DNA from: Verrucomicrobiota bacterium
Lineage (GTDB): Bacteria; Verrucomicrobiota; Verrucomicrobiia; Limisphaerales; JADLHS01
NCBI GenBank assembly: GCA_004297495.1
Contig: SCTL01000691.1
Span: 1-6,439 of the forward strand
Direction: 5' to 3'
DNA: 6,439 bases
The notes beneath the pieces were generated by a model, which was not told where the DNA came from, did not search any database, and was given only the letters and a program-made list of their open reading frames with translations. The position numbers were made by a program, and so were the translations under genes. Within the stretch, counting starts at the first letter, position 1; every line of letters begins with the position of its first letter. This document shows, piece by piece, positions 5,468-6,439 of the stretch.

Positions 5468-6220
5468 ATGAACGACGATTACGACTTCACTGGAAAGGTG
5501 GCGTTGGTCACCGGCAGTTCGCGCGGCATCGGCGCGGGCATTGTCACGGCGCTGGCGCAACGCGGCGCGCGGTGCGTGGTGAATTACGTGGCCGATCCGG
5601 CGGGGCGCAATCAAGCCGACGCTGAAAGCGTGGCCGCCAGGTTGGGCGACGCGGCGGTGATCCAATGCGACGTGGGCGACGCGACGCAGGTCGGCACAAT
5701 GATGGCGGAAATTCGGAAACAATTCGGCGGACTGGACATCCTCGTCAATAACGCCGGCATCCTGCGCGACCGATCGCTGAAGAAAATGTCCGCCGACGAA
5801 TGGGAAAGCGTGTTGCGCGTGAACCTGACCGGCGCGTTCAACTGCATTCAGCAGGCGTCCGATCTTTTGCGCGCCGGCGGGCGCATTGTGAACATCGCGT
5901 CAGTCAGCGGGCTGGTCGGATTTTTCGGACAGGCGAATTATGCCGCGAGCAAGGCGGGTGTCATCGCGCTCACCAAAGTTGCCGCGCGCGAATTGGCCCG
6001 CCGACAAATCACCGTCAACGCCGTCGCGCCGGGTTTCGTCAACACCGAGATCATTCGCGACATGACGGAAGAGAAGACGAAACAATTTCTCGCGCAGATT
6101 CCGCTCGGTCGCTTGGGCGAAGTGGAAGACGTGGTCGGCTCGGTGTTGTTCCTGTGCTCGGCCGACGCGCGCTATCTCACCGGCCAGGTGCTGCACGTGA
6201 ACGGCGGGTTCTACATGTAG
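5468..6220 (+). CDS. fabG: FabG-type short-chain dehydrogenase/reductase (3-oxoacyl-ACP/CoA reductase-like)
   Basis: Classical short-chain dehydrogenase of 250 residues, the usual FabG length. It would reduce a 3-oxoacyl thioester to the 3-hydroxy form with NAD(P)H, in the cytoplasm. Visible motifs are the nucleotide-binding TGSSRGIG (15-22), CDVGD (67-71), NNAG (94-97), the structural Asn119 (RVNL), the catalytic Ser145 in IASVSG, YAASK with Tyr158 and Lys162, the segment VNAVAPGFVNTE (183-194), and the C-terminal HVNGGFYM typical of FabG and acetoacetyl-CoA reductases. All tetrad residues are present. It is transcribed away from the mutase genes and toward a thiolase gene, ending three bases before that gene's stop. 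Because the neighbours work on acyl-CoA, a 3-oxoacyl-CoA role outside fatty acid synthesis is possible; the sequence alone cannot decide between ACP and CoA substrates, and the symbol is a family-level label. Confidence 0.9.
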   Translation: MNDDYDFTGKVALVTGSSRGIGAGIVTALAQRGARCVVNYVADPAGRNQADAESVAARLGDAAVIQCDVGDATQVGTMMAEIRKQFGGLDILVNNAGILRDRSLKKMSADEWESVLRVNLTGAFNCIQQASDLLRAGGRIVNIASVSGLVGFFGQANYAASKAGVIALTKVAARELARRQITVNAVAPGFVNTEIIRDMTEEKTKQFLAQIPLGRLGEVEDVVGSVLFLCSADARYLTGQVLHVNGGFYM

Positions 6221-6223
6221 CCG

Positions 6224-6439
6224 CTACGTTCCCCAGATCATCACCACGTTGGTAGTGAACGAACCGCCGAGATTGAAGGTCAACATCCGTCGCGCGCCTT
6301 CGATCTGATATTTTCCCGCCGCGCCGGTGAGTTGGCGAAACGTTTCCACAACCTGCCGCACGCCGGTGGCGCCGACCGGATGGCCGTCGCCGATCAAACC
6401 GCCGCTCGCGTTGACGATCAAGCTGCGAACCGGGAACTC
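6224..6439 (-). CDS. Thiolase (acetyl-CoA acetyltransferase family), C-terminal fragment
   Basis: The minus-strand frame is open from the right edge to the TAG at 6226-6224, giving the last 71 residues of a thiolase. It begins EFPVRSLIVNASGGLIGDGH. The motif GGLIGDGHPVGATG contains the catalytic His of the thiolase fold, and RQVVETFRQLTGAAGKYQIEGAR followed by NLGGSFTTNVVMI is the typical end. The second catalytic cysteine motif of standard beta-oxidation thiolases (CxGGG) is replaced by NLGGS, as in the SCP2-type and archaeal-type thiolases. Enzymes of this family make or cleave 3-oxoacyl-CoA, a possible substrate or product of the neighbouring reductase, but the active-site Cys of the N-terminal half is outside the window. 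Confidence 0.88.
   Translation of the reverse strand, partial: EFPVRSLIVNASGGLIGDGHPVGATGVRQVVETFRQLTGAAGKYQIEGARRMLTFNLGGSFTTNVVMIWGT

Noticed and set aside
5222..5722. Minus-strand frame spanning the divergent intergenic region
   Set aside because: It covers the starts of two well-supported genes in the wrong frame or strand and has no domain.

Overview
The window looks like a piece of a GC-rich bacterial chromosome carrying acyl-CoA and lipid metabolism genes, tightly packed, with Shine-Dalgarno sites before most starts. No phage, insertion sequence, CRISPR array, tRNA or rRNA gene was seen. Short seven-base tandem repeats inside reading frames remind me of Verrucomicrobia (Limisphaerales/Pedosphaera-type genomes), but that assignment is from memory and tentative.

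Layout from left to right: (1) 1-208, minus, the first 69 codons of a phenylacetate-CoA-ligase-like adenylate-forming enzyme, cut by the window edge. (2) 165-2219, minus, a patatin-like phospholipase with a degenerate cyclic-nucleotide-binding domain and a middle domain resembling a decayed MinD/ParA fold. (3) 2220-2446, a non-coding gap with a possible promoter. (4) 2447-4210, minus, the substrate-binding (mutase) half of an IcmF-type acyl-CoA mutase. (5) 4207-5406, minus, a cobalamin-binding domain fused to a MeaB/MeaI-type G-protein, the other half of IcmF. (6) 5407-5467, a 61-base divergent intergenic region with an inverted repeat. (7) 5468-6220, plus, a FabG-type short-chain reductase. 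(8) 6224-6439, minus, the C-terminal end of a thiolase, also cut by the window edge.

The main point is genes 4 and 5. Together they carry every domain of the fused isobutyryl-CoA mutase IcmF (B12 domain, G-domain, mutase barrel) in the same order, but on two polypeptides joined by an ATGA stop/start overlap. The residues matching the known substrate-selecting pair are Phe and Gln, the isobutyryl-CoA-mutase type rather than the methylmalonyl-CoA-mutase type. Both halves contain seven-base repeat tracts that look like in-frame insertions, and one related tract forms the start codon of the B12/G-protein gene.

As a working picture (inference), the mutase interconverts n-butyryl-CoA and isobutyryl-CoA or a similar branched/linear acyl-CoA pair. 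The thiolase and reductase act on 3-oxoacyl-CoA or related thioesters, the CoA ligase activates a carboxylic acid, and the patatin protein releases fatty acids from membrane lipids. Genes 5, 4, 2 and 1 run in the same direction and could be one transcription unit, although the 227-base gap before the patatin gene may hold its own promoter.
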